Source: Halomonas sp.
GTDB taxonomy: Bacteria; Pseudomonadota; Gammaproteobacteria; Pseudomonadales; Halomonadaceae
Direction: 5' to 3'
Assembly: GCF_020832045.1 (NCBI RefSeq)
Contig: NZ_JAFIFK010000027.1
Coordinates: 27,914-91,913 of the forward strand
Length of the DNA: 64,000 nt
Within the stretch, counting starts at the first letter, position 1. Each line of letters begins with the position of its first letter. A program made the translations under genes and the position numbers. Below the pieces are notes generated by a model that saw only the letters and a list, made by a program, of their open reading frames with translations, did no database searches and was not told where the DNA came from. Below, in pieces: positions 17,924 through 25,482 of this stretch.

Positions 17924-18480
17924 TCACGCACCTCGACAAGAATCGGACCACTTGCAATCCTTATGATAGTTCTCATCGTGTTTGTCTGCCTATCACCTAA
18001 TAGGCCGCCACCTATATCGATACATCCAGCAGAGCCAGGAAGCGACCCGCCATGCAGGAAAAATCCATCTCGTCCATACAGATCAAACCCCTCCCCTTCC
18101 TTTGGGTGAAGCCGAACTCTCCAACTCCCCCAGTCACCGTGCCTAACATTCCTATAAACGTTTCTCACCATTCCTGGACTACTCAATTCCTCAGGATTTA
18201 TAATATAATCACCCACAGGAAGGGGCCCTTCCCAAGGAGCACTTTGACATTCAATAGAACTATTATTAAGGCAGGCTCCGTTTCCAGTTGTAGCATCCAT
18301 AGTCATAGAAAAACTTGGTGAAACGATAAAAAGCCGACCCTCCGAAATATGAAACCTCATTCTAACAGAGTGAGCCACTTCAACATCCACAGGAGTGGTG
18401 TTTGTAGCTTCAGTTGTTGTCACCTCTGCAAGCTCAATATAGTCCTCACCGTCTAGCATCAGGGTCCCCTCGCTGTTCAT
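17920..18480 (-). CDS. Tlde1-like L,D-transpeptidase-fold type VI effector (toxin)
   Basis: A 186-residue protein. 'WEGPLPVGDYIINP', 'GDWGSWRVRLHP' and 'GRDGFFLHGGSLPGSAGCIDIG' form the L,D-transpeptidase-like catalytic core of the Tlde1 (DUF2778) family. His143 and Cys153 are ten residues apart, as I recall for the catalytic pair of Salmonella Tlde1. Members attack peptidoglycan tetrapeptide stems in the target periplasm. It has no signal peptide, consistent with delivery by the PAAR protein encoded immediately upstream (ATGA overlap). The gene is AT-rich relative to its flanks, suggesting horizontal gain. Confidence 0.85.
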   Translation of the reverse strand: MNSEGTLMLDGEDYIELAEVTTTEATNTTPVDVEVAHSVRMRFHISEGRLFIVSPSFSMTMDATTGNGACLNNSSIECQSAPWEGPLPVGDYIINPEELSSPGMVRNVYRNVRHGDWGSWRVRLHPKEGEGFDLYGRDGFFLHGGSLPGSAGCIDIGGGLLGDRQTNTMRTIIRIASGPILVEVRE

Positions 18481-18977
18481 GCTCGCCTCTCCACCAATGA
18501 AAGGTACACCTTGATTCTCTCAGGATCACCATGATCATTTACCAAATGAGTAATACCGTCCTGATCAGTCATGCCTCTTTCATGAACACCGTCTTGGCGA
18601 ACAATAACATAACGCTGATTTGCGATAGGCAAGCCATTCGGATCCAGCAATCGAAGCCTTTCGTTGTATCTTGGAAGGGGGCTAAAAAAATTATCTGACT
18701 TTAAAGCTCCACCACCTTTTGGCGAACCTGTTTTGCTACTTGATCCCGCAATGACTTTTCCGCCACATGATGTAGCACTACCATCAATAGCTGCCGGTTT
18801 CCCATCAACCATAAGCCACGACAAGCCAGATACTATGACCGCTCCGCAAGAGCACAAATCACCTACGCGAGCGACGGGAATCCCATCCACCAAGCTTGCT
18901 GGCGCCCCTTTAATGATACTATGCGGTCCACCCTTGCACTTACACGCGACCCTATCACCGACTTTTGCCTGTTCCAT
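18477..18977 (-). CDS. PAAR-domain type VI spike-tip protein with C-terminal extension
   Basis: A 166-residue protein. Residues 1-90 are a PAAR domain with regular turns and conserved Cys/His positions ('CKCKGGPHSIIKGAPASLVDGIPVARVGDLCSCG', then 'SGLSWLMVDGKPAAIDG'). PAAR proteins sharpen the VgrG spike and carry effectors. A Gly/Ser linker leads to an extension, 'LLDPNGLPIANQRYVIVRQDG...TDQDGITHLV', resembling small beta-sandwich (transthyretin-like) adaptors. A strong AGGAGG site precedes ATG 18977. It is the first gene of PAAR-toxin-immunity. Confidence 0.88.
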   Translation of the reverse strand: MEQAKVGDRVACKCKGGPHSIIKGAPASLVDGIPVARVGDLCSCGAVIVSGLSWLMVDGKPAAIDGSATSCGGKVIAGSSSKTGSPKGGGALKSDNFFSPLPRYNERLRLLDPNGLPIANQRYVIVRQDGVHERGMTDQDGITHLVNDHGDPERIKVYLSLVERRA

Positions 18978-19097
18978 TCGCGCCTCCTTTCCTCTTGTGG
19001 CGTCCTTGACCGTATTACCTGATTATATTATTTCCATCAACATGAAAACTTGACTGATGGACACTTACCTACACGGTAATAGCCAATGGATTACACA

Positions 19098-20012
19098 TCA
19101 CGCCTGAGCTTCTGACGCCTTCAACAGATCAATAAAGGCACGCAGCGCCGCGGGTACGTGGCGATGCCCGGGATAATAGAGCATCAAACCGGGGTACGGC
19201 GGGCTCCAGGCTTCGAGTAGCGCCACGAGCTGCCCCGAGGCGAGGCGCTCGCTGGCCACGATTTCGGGAACGTAGGCAATGCCGAGGCCGTCGGCAGCCG
19301 CTTCGACCATGAGATCGTTATCATCTAGCGTCAGCATGCCGGGAACCTCAATGACGACTTCCTGCCCTCTCCGCTCGAACTCCCAGCGGTAGCGCTTGCC
19401 GCTGGGCAAACGCTGACGTATGCAGCGGTGCTTGCGCAGGTCGTCGGGTACGTCGGGGGTGCCGAAGCGGCGCAGGTAAGCCGGCGAGGCCACCGCCAGA
19501 AAGCGCATGGCACCACCCAACTTCACCGCAATCATGTCTTGGGGCACCATCTCACCCAGCCGTACTCCAGCATCGAACCCCTGCTCGACGATATCGACGA
19601 GACGCCCTTCGCTGACGATATCGAGCTCCACCGCCGGATATCGGCGCAGATAAGCAGGCACGACATAGGCAAGCAGCAAGCGAGCCGCCGCCCTGCTCGC
19701 GTTGATGCGCAACACGCCGCCGGGTTCGCCGCGGTCGTCGGCCAGGGTATCCAGCGTGGCGTTCAGCGCATTCAGGGTCGGGGCGATACTCGCCAGAAAG
19801 CGGCCGCCCGCATCGGTCAGGGAAACGCTGCGAGTGGTGCGATGAAGTAGCCGCACACCAAGCTGCTCTTCCAGATGCCGCATGCGGTGGCTCAGCGCCG
19901 AGCGCGAGATACCGATCAGATCGGCCGCGCGCCGAAAGCTGCGTTCGGCAGCCACCACCGCGAAGGCTTCCAGATCGGCCAAAGTTGGCTTGGATATGCT
20001 TGGCTTGGACAT
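19098..20012 (-). CDS. LysR-family transcriptional regulator
   Basis: A 304-residue regulator. The N-terminal winged HTH reads 'LEAFAVVAAERSFRRAADLIGISRSALSHRMRHLEEQLGVRLLHRTTRSVSLTDAG', and a periplasmic-binding-protein-like effector domain follows ('GVRLGEMVPQDMIAVKLG', 'MVEAAADGLGIAYVPEI'). It is divergent from a frameshifted SDR gene with about 120 bases between the starts, so it probably controls that gene. The ligand is unknown. Confidence 0.9.
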   Translation of the reverse strand: MSKPSISKPTLADLEAFAVVAAERSFRRAADLIGISRSALSHRMRHLEEQLGVRLLHRTTRSVSLTDAGGRFLASIAPTLNALNATLDTLADDRGEPGGVLRINASRAAARLLLAYVVPAYLRRYPAVELDIVSEGRLVDIVEQGFDAGVRLGEMVPQDMIAVKLGGAMRFLAVASPAYLRRFGTPDVPDDLRKHRCIRQRLPSGKRYRWEFERRGQEVVIEVPGMLTLDDNDLMVEAAADGLGIAYVPEIVASERLASGQLVALLEAWSPPYPGLMLYYPGHRHVPAALRAFIDLLKASEAQA

Positions 20013-20132
20013 GCTCGCTGGCTCATTGGTGAAATTTTCTCACGAGTTCATACCATACTAGCCTACTTCTTCGTTCCAATCGGAAGCACCACCATGGTTT
20101 CGTCAATCCACCCGAAAGGAAGGAACGAAACG

Positions 20133-20959
20133 ATGAACAAGACATGGCTGATTACCGGCGCCTCCTCAGGCCTCGGCCGCCTGATGACGGAACGCCTGCT
20201 GGCGCGTGGCGATCGCGTGGTCGCCACGCTGCGCCGAGAGGGCGTGCTCGACGAACTGCAGCAGGCCCATGGCGAACGCCTGCTGGTACTGAAACTCGAT
20301 CTGACCGATGTAGCGGGTATTCGCGAGATTACCCAGCAGGCTTTCGAACGGATGGGAAAGATCGATGTGGTGGTGTCCAACGCCGCCTATGGGCTATTTG
20401 GTGCCGCCGAAGAGCTCAGCGATGAACAGATCGACCACCAGATCGCGCCAACCTCACCGGTTCGATCCAGCTCATCCGCGCGGCGCTACCCCACCTACGC
20501 GCCCAGGGCGGCGGGCGCATCGTGCAGGTCTCCTCCGAAGGCGGCCAGAAGGCCTATCCCAACTTTTCGCTCTACCATGCGACCAAGTGGGGCATCGAGG
20601 GCTTCGTCGAGTCGACAGCGCAGGAAGTGGCACCATTCGGGATCGACTTCATCATTGTCGAACCGGGCCCCACCGCGACCGATTTTGCTACCGGGCTCGT
20701 GCACGGAACGCCAATGGCGGCTTATCACGCCACGCCGGCGGGCGATGTCAGGCGAGCCGTGGCAGATGGCAGCTTCGAGATAAAGGGCGATGCCGCGAGG
20801 ACGGTCGATGCCATGATCGCCGCTGCCGACGCGCCGAAGCCGCCCTTGCGGCTGGCCCTCGGCAGCTCGGCCTATGAAGGCATCCAGCAAGCGCTGGAAG
20901 CAAGACTTCAGGCACTCGAGGCACAGCGCGACGTGGCCTTTTCTGCCGATGTCGACTGA
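20133..20959 (+). pseudogene. Short-chain dehydrogenase/reductase interrupted by a single-base frameshift
   Basis: The first part (ATG 20133) reads 'MNKTWLITGASSGLGRLMTERLLARGD' through 'VVVSNAAYGLFGAAEELSDEQIDHQIA', the NAD(P)-binding half of a classical SDR. At about 20447 the frame shifts. The rest continues in another frame as 'VQVSSEGGQKAYPNFSLYHATKWGIEGF', with the catalytic Ser and YxxxK, to the stop at 20959. Restoring one base near 'GATCGCG/CCAACCTC' gives DHQIA-NLTGSIQLIRAAL and a full SDR of about 275 residues. It is therefore either a recent pseudogene or a sequencing error. It lies divergent to a LysR gene that probably regulated it. Confidence 0.8.
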
Positions 20960-20978
20960 CCGGCTTCGAACGACGCTT

Positions 20979-21461
20979 TCACAGCGGCAAGTGCAGGATG
21001 GCGCCCCGCAGGCCGCGCTCGTCGGCCCACAGCTTGCCCAGGGTGATGGGTAGGCGAAAGCGGCGCTTGCCGGCGGCACCCGGATTGAACAGCAGCCGGC
21101 CGTCCTGCCACTCGTTGCGCGGCTTGTGGGAGTGGCCATGGAGCACCGCGTCGCAGGGCGTGGCCGGATCGAACTCCTTGAGGATGTGAGTCATGTGCAA
21201 GTGCCAGCCGTTGACGCTGAGATCCAGCGTCGTCGGCAACACCTCGGACCAGGAGGCGGTGTCGATATTGCCGCGCACCGCAAAGGTAGGCGCAAGCTCG
21301 GCCAACCGTTCGAGAAGTGCGGCATCCTCGTCGCGCCCGCCCACGTCGCCGAGATGCAGAATCAGCTCGCAGCCCTCGAGCAAGGTGAGCGCCTCGGGGC
21401 GCAGCAGGCCGTGGGTATCGCTGATAACGCCTATCGGCTTCTCACTCGTGAAGGTGTGCAT
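20979..21461 (-). CDS. YfcE/MJ0936-family metallophosphoesterase
   Basis: A 160-residue compact calcineurin-like phosphoesterase. The metal-ligand motifs appear in order: 'GVISDTHG', 'LHLGDVGG', 'VRGNID', 'MTHI' and 'LHGHSHKP'. The length and the substitution GNID for GNCD are typical of the small YfcE-like phosphodiesterases. Cytoplasmic; the physiological substrate is unknown. It is convergent with the broken SDR gene, 19 bases away. Confidence 0.9.
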   Translation of the reverse strand: MHTFTSEKPIGVISDTHGLLRPEALTLLEGCELILHLGDVGGRDEDAALLERLAELAPTFAVRGNIDTASWSEVLPTTLDLSVNGWHLHMTHILKEFDPATPCDAVLHGHSHKPRNEWQDGRLLFNPGAAGKRRFRLPITLGKLWADERGLRGAILHLPL

Positions 21462-21767
21462 GGCGCTTCAATCCAACTGCGTGGGAATGACCTGAAGTTC
21501 ATCATGCACCACGGCGTTCTGCGAGGTAATGCTGTCGGCGAAATGGCGAACATCGTGAGTATTGCTGATGCTGTCAATCCGTGTGCCACCGTGGCTTAGA
21601 TCATCGGCGGACTCTACAGAAAGCTGTGCTTCCAGCACAGCCAAGCCAAATGCGAATCGCACACGAAAGCAATATCAAACAACTGAATTATAAGGAAAAT
21701 TGACCGATCAAGCGATTCACCCTAGGATGGACGCATTCGCACGACTCGCATCAAGGGAAGGACAAGC
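21462..21767. other. Intergenic region upstream of bacterioferritin
   Basis: About 306 bases with no convincing gene. The only ORF (64 aa on the minus strand) lacks a ribosome site and family features. The AT-rich segment around 21660-21715 probably holds the bacterioferritin promoter. A Fur box could not be identified with confidence. Confidence 0.4.
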
Positions 21768-22235
21768 ATGAAAGGCAACCATGAGATCATTGACGCCCTG
21801 AACGGCCTACTGGCAGCAGAGCTCGCCGCCATGGACCAGTACTTCATCCACTCCGAGATGTATGCCGACTGGGGACTCACCAAACTCTACGAGCGTATCG
21901 CCCACGAGTTCGACGATGAAAAGGGCCATGCCAAGCAGTTGATCGAGCGGATTCTGTTCCTGGAAGGCAAGCCCGACATGCATACCCGCACCCCGGTGCG
22001 TGTCGGCCAGGACGTGGAGGAAATGCTCGGCAACGATCTGCAGCTCGAATACGAGGTGGGTGATGCCCTGAAAGACGCCATCGCCCTCTGCGAGCGGGAG
22101 CGCGACTTCCAGACTCGCAATGTGCTCCTGGGGCTGCTGGCCGACACCGAAGAGGACCACGCCTACTGGCTTGAGCAGCAGCTGCGCCTGATCAAGATGT
22201 TGGGCAAACCGAACTACCTACTCTCTCAGATGTAA
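21768..22235 (+). CDS. bfr: Bacterioferritin
   Basis: A 155-residue four-helix-bundle ferritin. Di-iron ferroxidase ligands are visible as Glu in 'LLAAELAAMDQYF', 'HEFDDEKGHA' (E..H) and 'ADTEEDHAYWLEQQ'. Length and pattern fit haem-binding bacterioferritin, which stores iron as a 24-mer in the cytoplasm. A single copy is seen here. GGGAAGGAC lies just upstream of ATG 21768, and a strong terminator follows the stop. Confidence 0.92.
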   Translation: MKGNHEIIDALNGLLAAELAAMDQYFIHSEMYADWGLTKLYERIAHEFDDEKGHAKQLIERILFLEGKPDMHTRTPVRVGQDVEEMLGNDLQLEYEVGDALKDAIALCERERDFQTRNVLLGLLADTEEDHAYWLEQQLRLIKMLGKPNYLLSQM

Positions 22236-22270
22236 GCTCGAACCACGTGGCACAATGACGGCGATACCCC

Positions 22271-22295
22271 AGGCCCCGCATAGCGGGGCCTTTCG
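22271..22295 (+). terminator. Rho-independent terminator after bfr
   Basis: AGGCCCCGC-ATA-GCGGGGCCT is a 9-bp GC-rich hairpin followed by TTCGCTTTT, 36 bases after the bfr stop. It also lies just before the stop of the convergent SDR gene. Confidence 0.85.
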
Positions 22296-22310
22296 CTTTT
22301 CGTTACCCCG

Positions 22311-23333
22311 TCATGCGCCTCCCGTGGCGGCATAATCCTGGCCGGTGGCGAAGCTGGACTCCTGCGAGGCGAGTAGAACGAACACCCCGGCGATCTCGAC
22401 CGGCTGTCCCGGGCGACCCATCAGGGAGTCCTCCCCGAAGGTGGCGACCTCCTCCTGGGGCTGGCCGCCGCTTGGCTGCAGCGGCGTCCAGAACGGGCCT
22501 GGCGAGATCGAGTTGACGCGAATGCCGCGCTCGGCCACCTGCTTGGACAAGGTTTTGGAGAAGTTGACGATGGCAGCCTTGGTCATGTTGTACTCGAGCA
22601 GGATCTTGGGCGGATCCTCGGCCACCATGGAAGCGACGTTGATGATCGAAGCCCCCTCCTCCATGTGCGGCAGGGCTGCCTTGGTGATCCAGAACATCGC
22701 GTAGAGGTTGGTCTTCATGGTGTCGTCGAAGATCTCGGTGCTGACATCCATGATCGTCTCCGCCCACTGCTGACGGGCAGCGTTGTTGACCAGGATGTCG
22801 AGCCCGCCGAGCCGCTCCACCGCGGTTTCCACCAGCTCTTGGCAGAACGCCTCGTCGCGGATGTCACCGGGGATAGCCACGGCGGTGCGCCCTTCCGCTT
22901 CGATCAGCTCGATCACCTCGCGAGCGTCGGACTCCTCTACCTCCAGGTAGTTGATGGCCACATCGGCCCCTTCACGAGCATAGGCAATGGCCGCGGCCCG
23001 GCCGATACCTGAGTCGCCGCCGGTGATCAGCGCCTTGCGCCCCGTGAGGCGGCCGCTGCCGCGATAGCTCTCCTCGCCGTGGTCGGGCCGCGGGTCCATC
23101 TCACTGGCCAGCCCCGGCCACTCCTGAGGCTGCTCGGGAAACGGCGGCTTGGGAAATTGCTCCCTCGGATCCTGTTTCTGCGTGAGGGGGCTATCTGCAG
23201 GGCTGCCTTGGGCCGAGGCCTGGCCGCCGTTCTGCTGGGCGAAAGCGGGTGCGGCTACGGCGGCGGCCACACCGGTGGCCAGGCCGCCGACGAACTTGCG
23301 GCGGGTGGGGTCGTGAGGACGATCCGGATTCAT
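22311..23333 (-). CDS. Tat-exported SDR-family oxidoreductase (YghA-like)
   Basis: A 340-residue protein from ATG 23333, which is preceded by GGGAG; the track start at 23660 is too long. The N-terminus 'DPTRRKFVGGLATGVAAAVAAPAFA' is a twin-arginine signal. A linker rich in Pro and Gln leads to a classical SDR core: 'KALITGGDSGIGRAAAIAYAREGADVAINYL', 'ILVNNAARQQW', catalytic Ser in 'INVASM' and 'YNMTK'. Export of a folded, cofactor-loaded SDR is compatible with Tat. The substrate is unknown; relatives are often annotated as YghA and stress-linked. Confidence 0.85.
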   Translation of the reverse strand: MNPDRPHDPTRRKFVGGLATGVAAAVAAPAFAQQNGGQASAQGSPADSPLTQKQDPREQFPKPPFPEQPQEWPGLASEMDPRPDHGEESYRGSGRLTGRKALITGGDSGIGRAAAIAYAREGADVAINYLEVEESDAREVIELIEAEGRTAVAIPGDIRDEAFCQELVETAVERLGGLDILVNNAARQQWAETIMDVSTEIFDDTMKTNLYAMFWITKAALPHMEEGASIINVASMVAEDPPKILLEYNMTKAAIVNFSKTLSKQVAERGIRVNSISPGPFWTPLQPSGGQPQEEVATFGEDSLMGRPGQPVEIAGVFVLLASQESSFATGQDYAATGGA

Positions 23334-23510
23334 ACGGAGTCTCCCTTCCTTGGGTGAATTGCAAGCCGATTGTTTTGAAACTAGCCCGCCTGCTCGACAA
23401 TTCAATGCCAGGTCGGTAACCGTGTGTTGTTCCCTGAACGAGCGGAGCGACTTGCCCGATAGCGGGAATGCTGGTGGGATAGCCGGCAGCGCAACGAGAG
23501 GAGAGCGGAC

Positions 23511-23735
23511 GTGCAGCCAGAAGATCTGGAAAAGTTGGTAAGTCGACGGATGCCTTTCGGCAAATACGAAGGCTGGCTGATCGCTGACCTGCCAGGCCCG
23601 TACCTGAACTGGTTTGCCCGGGAAGGCTTTCCGTCTGGCGAAATTGGCGAATTGCTGCACCTAATGCATGAGATCGACCACAACGGGTTAAGCGCGTTGC
23701 TCGACCCATTACGGCGGCAACAGCAACACCGGTGA
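23511..23735 (+). CDS. DUF3820-family small protein
   Basis: A 74-residue protein: 'MPFGKYEGWLIADLPGPYLNWFAREGFPSGEIGELL' is the DUF3820 signature (a small helical family sometimes called quorum-sensing-regulated virulence factor-like). No signal or membrane segment. It lies alone between two minus-strand genes. The function is unknown. Confidence 0.75.
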   Translation: MQPEDLEKLVSRRMPFGKYEGWLIADLPGPYLNWFAREGFPSGEIGELLHLMHEIDHNGLSALLDPLRRQQQHR

Positions 23736-23751
23736 CAGGCCCGCACTCGCT

Positions 23752-24105
23752 CTACTCATCGGCACGACGCCGCTCGTCCAGTGCGCGCTCGAACTCCAGG
23801 CGATAGGCCTCTGTATGTTGGGCCGGGTCGGCTGGGAAGCGCTCCAACGACACGGCCAGCTCAAAGAAACCCTGTGCCGGCAAGCCGTCGCGCCGGCTCA
23901 CCACCAGGGCGGCGATAAACGCCCTACCCCTTTCCGCATCCTCACGCATTAGCATTTCCAGCGCTTGGGCCACACGCTGGATAGTGCGCGGCGGTGTGAG
24001 CCCCAGCGCCTCGGCGAGCTGCTGGTAGGTCATTGGCAGCGCGGCCGCGTCTGTCGCTTCGAGCAGGCGTCGAGTCTGGTAGGGTAAACTGGCTTTGTGG
24101 GTCAT
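23752..24105 (-). CDS. Small winged-helix-like hypothetical protein
   Basis: A 117-residue protein from ATG 24105. The N-terminal 'MTYQQLAEALGLTPPRTIQRVAQALEMLMREDAERGRAFIAALVVSRR' looks like a winged helix-turn-helix. The C-terminal half is charged and helical. It follows copD by 35 bases on the same strand and may belong to the copC-copD transcript. I do not know a named family, and a regulator role is only suggested by the fold pattern. Confidence 0.6.
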   Translation of the reverse strand: MTHKASLPYQTRRLLEATDAAALPMTYQQLAEALGLTPPRTIQRVAQALEMLMREDAERGRAFIAALVVSRRDGLPAQGFFELAVSLERFPADPAQHTEAYRLEFERALDERRRADE

Positions 24106-24140
24106 GGCTAAGGGGTATCCTCGGCACGGTATGCGTTCAC

Positions 24141-25016
24141 CTATCGCGTCGGTGAAGACGTCGTCAGCAGAGTGGCGGCGACCAGCACGATCAGTACCAT
24201 CAGACACGCTTCAACGGCGATACTTCGCCTCAGCCTCCGGGAAGCGTTCGCCTCTCCCCTGGCAGCGGCGGGTACCAGCCACCAGCGATTGGCCGCACCA
24301 AGCAGCAGCAGCCCCACTACCAGAGCCAGTTTCAGCGAAAGCAGCTGACCGTAAGGGGTGGTAAGCAACGCACTCGGCCGGCCACCCATGAGCCACATGG
24401 CCAAGCTCCCCCCGGCAATGAGCAGCAGCGGCACCAGCATCAGACCGAAGCGTCCGAAGCGCTGCAGCACTTCGGAAGAAGCACTATTCCTGGCCATACG
24501 ATAAAGAGGCAGTAGCGCCGCAGCCCAGAAAGCGGCAAGGCTTAAGTGCAGCATCAGCAGCACGCTCTGCCAGGGTGCACCGCGGGTATGACCGACTCGA
24601 GAAAAGGCCACCAGCACCAGGACGATACCGAGCAAGCCGGCCCCATGGCGTATGACCCGAGGCATGTCTTTCCATGCGAATATGGGTAGCACCACCAGCC
24701 CTACCAGTGCCAGGCGCAGCCGTTCACCCTGGGCGCTTTCGCCGACGATGCCCAGCATCACCGGATTGAAGGCCGACGCCCAGTTACCTCCCCCCAGGTA
24801 GGCGGCCTGTAGCAGCCACAGCAACAACAACATGCCAATACCGCAGCAGGCGGCAATGCAGATACTGCGGTTGATCACGAGGGTGTCGCGAGACGGCAGG
24901 GCGGCAAAGGCGAAGCGAAACAGTACCCCGCCGACTGCCAGCAGCGCCGCCATGTAAAACCCCGCCAAGGCCAGAACGCGGCTGGCCGTCCAGGGGTCCA
25001 GTGCGGTCAACGCCAT
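24141..25016 (-). CDS. copD: CopD-family copper resistance membrane protein
   Basis: A 291-residue inner-membrane protein with about eight hydrophobic helices. The fold and features such as 'VGHTRGAPWQSVLLMLHLSLAAFWAAALLPLY' and 'PYGQLLSLKLALVVGLLLLGAANRWWLVP' match CopD/PcoD. The conserved membrane His and Trp residues are present. CopD works with periplasmic CopC in copper handling or uptake. It starts 5 bases after copC, so the two are one operon. Confidence 0.88.
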   Translation of the reverse strand: MALTALDPWTASRVLALAGFYMAALLAVGGVLFRFAFAALPSRDTLVINRSICIAACCGIGMLLLLWLLQAAYLGGGNWASAFNPVMLGIVGESAQGERLRLALVGLVVLPIFAWKDMPRVIRHGAGLLGIVLVLVAFSRVGHTRGAPWQSVLLMLHLSLAAFWAAALLPLYRMARNSASSEVLQRFGRFGLMLVPLLLIAGGSLAMWLMGGRPSALLTTPYGQLLSLKLALVVGLLLLGAANRWWLVPAAARGEANASRRLRRSIAVEACLMVLIVLVAATLLTTSSPTR

Positions 25017-25021
25017 GCTGT

Positions 25022-25393
25022 CTAATCCTGGATGGCGAAGCGATAGCCCCCCGACATGGCATGTCCGTCCTCGGCGATTCCACGCCAGACGACCTCGTAA
25101 TCACCGGGTGCCAGGGTGTCGACAGGCACCGCCACATGCCGTTCCGCTGATGCGCTGATTGGGTCTTCACTCAGTTCCACCAACCCCTCCGGCCCAGTGA
25201 CATCGAACTGGGTGATACGGATTGGAGAGTCGAACTGAAGCTCCAACTGCTCCGGGGCCTGCTCCAGGATCGCCCCGGCCTCAGGCTGGGTGGTGGAGAC
25301 GTGCGCATGTGCCCACAGCGGCGAGCTTGCCAGCAGCAGACTAACTGTCGCGGCCAGCAACGCCGCCCGAAAAACGTTCGATTCAATGCCCAT
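25022..25393 (-). CDS. copC: CopC periplasmic copper-binding protein
   Basis: A 123-residue protein with a signal peptide (ALLAATVSLLLASSPLWAHA). After cleavage the mature N-terminus is 'HVSTTQPEAGA', giving the N-terminal His copper ligand. The C-terminal 'EDGHAMSGGYRF' supplies a second His. This is the standard CopC cupredoxin-like fold with the Cu(II) site intact. ATG 25393 has GAGGA upstream and is preferred to the GTG at 25405. Operon with copD. Confidence 0.9.
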   Translation of the reverse strand: MGIESNVFRAALLAATVSLLLASSPLWAHAHVSTTQPEAGAILEQAPEQLELQFDSPIRITQFDVTGPEGLVELSEDPISASAERHVAVPVDTLAPGDYEVVWRGIAEDGHAMSGGYRFAIQD

Positions 25394-25482
25394 CCAAATC
25401 CTCACTTCTTCGATGATCGCTGCCTTGGCTCGGCGGCTCCTCTAGGAGTAAGCCGCCCACTCGTACACTGGCCTCCCGCTCC

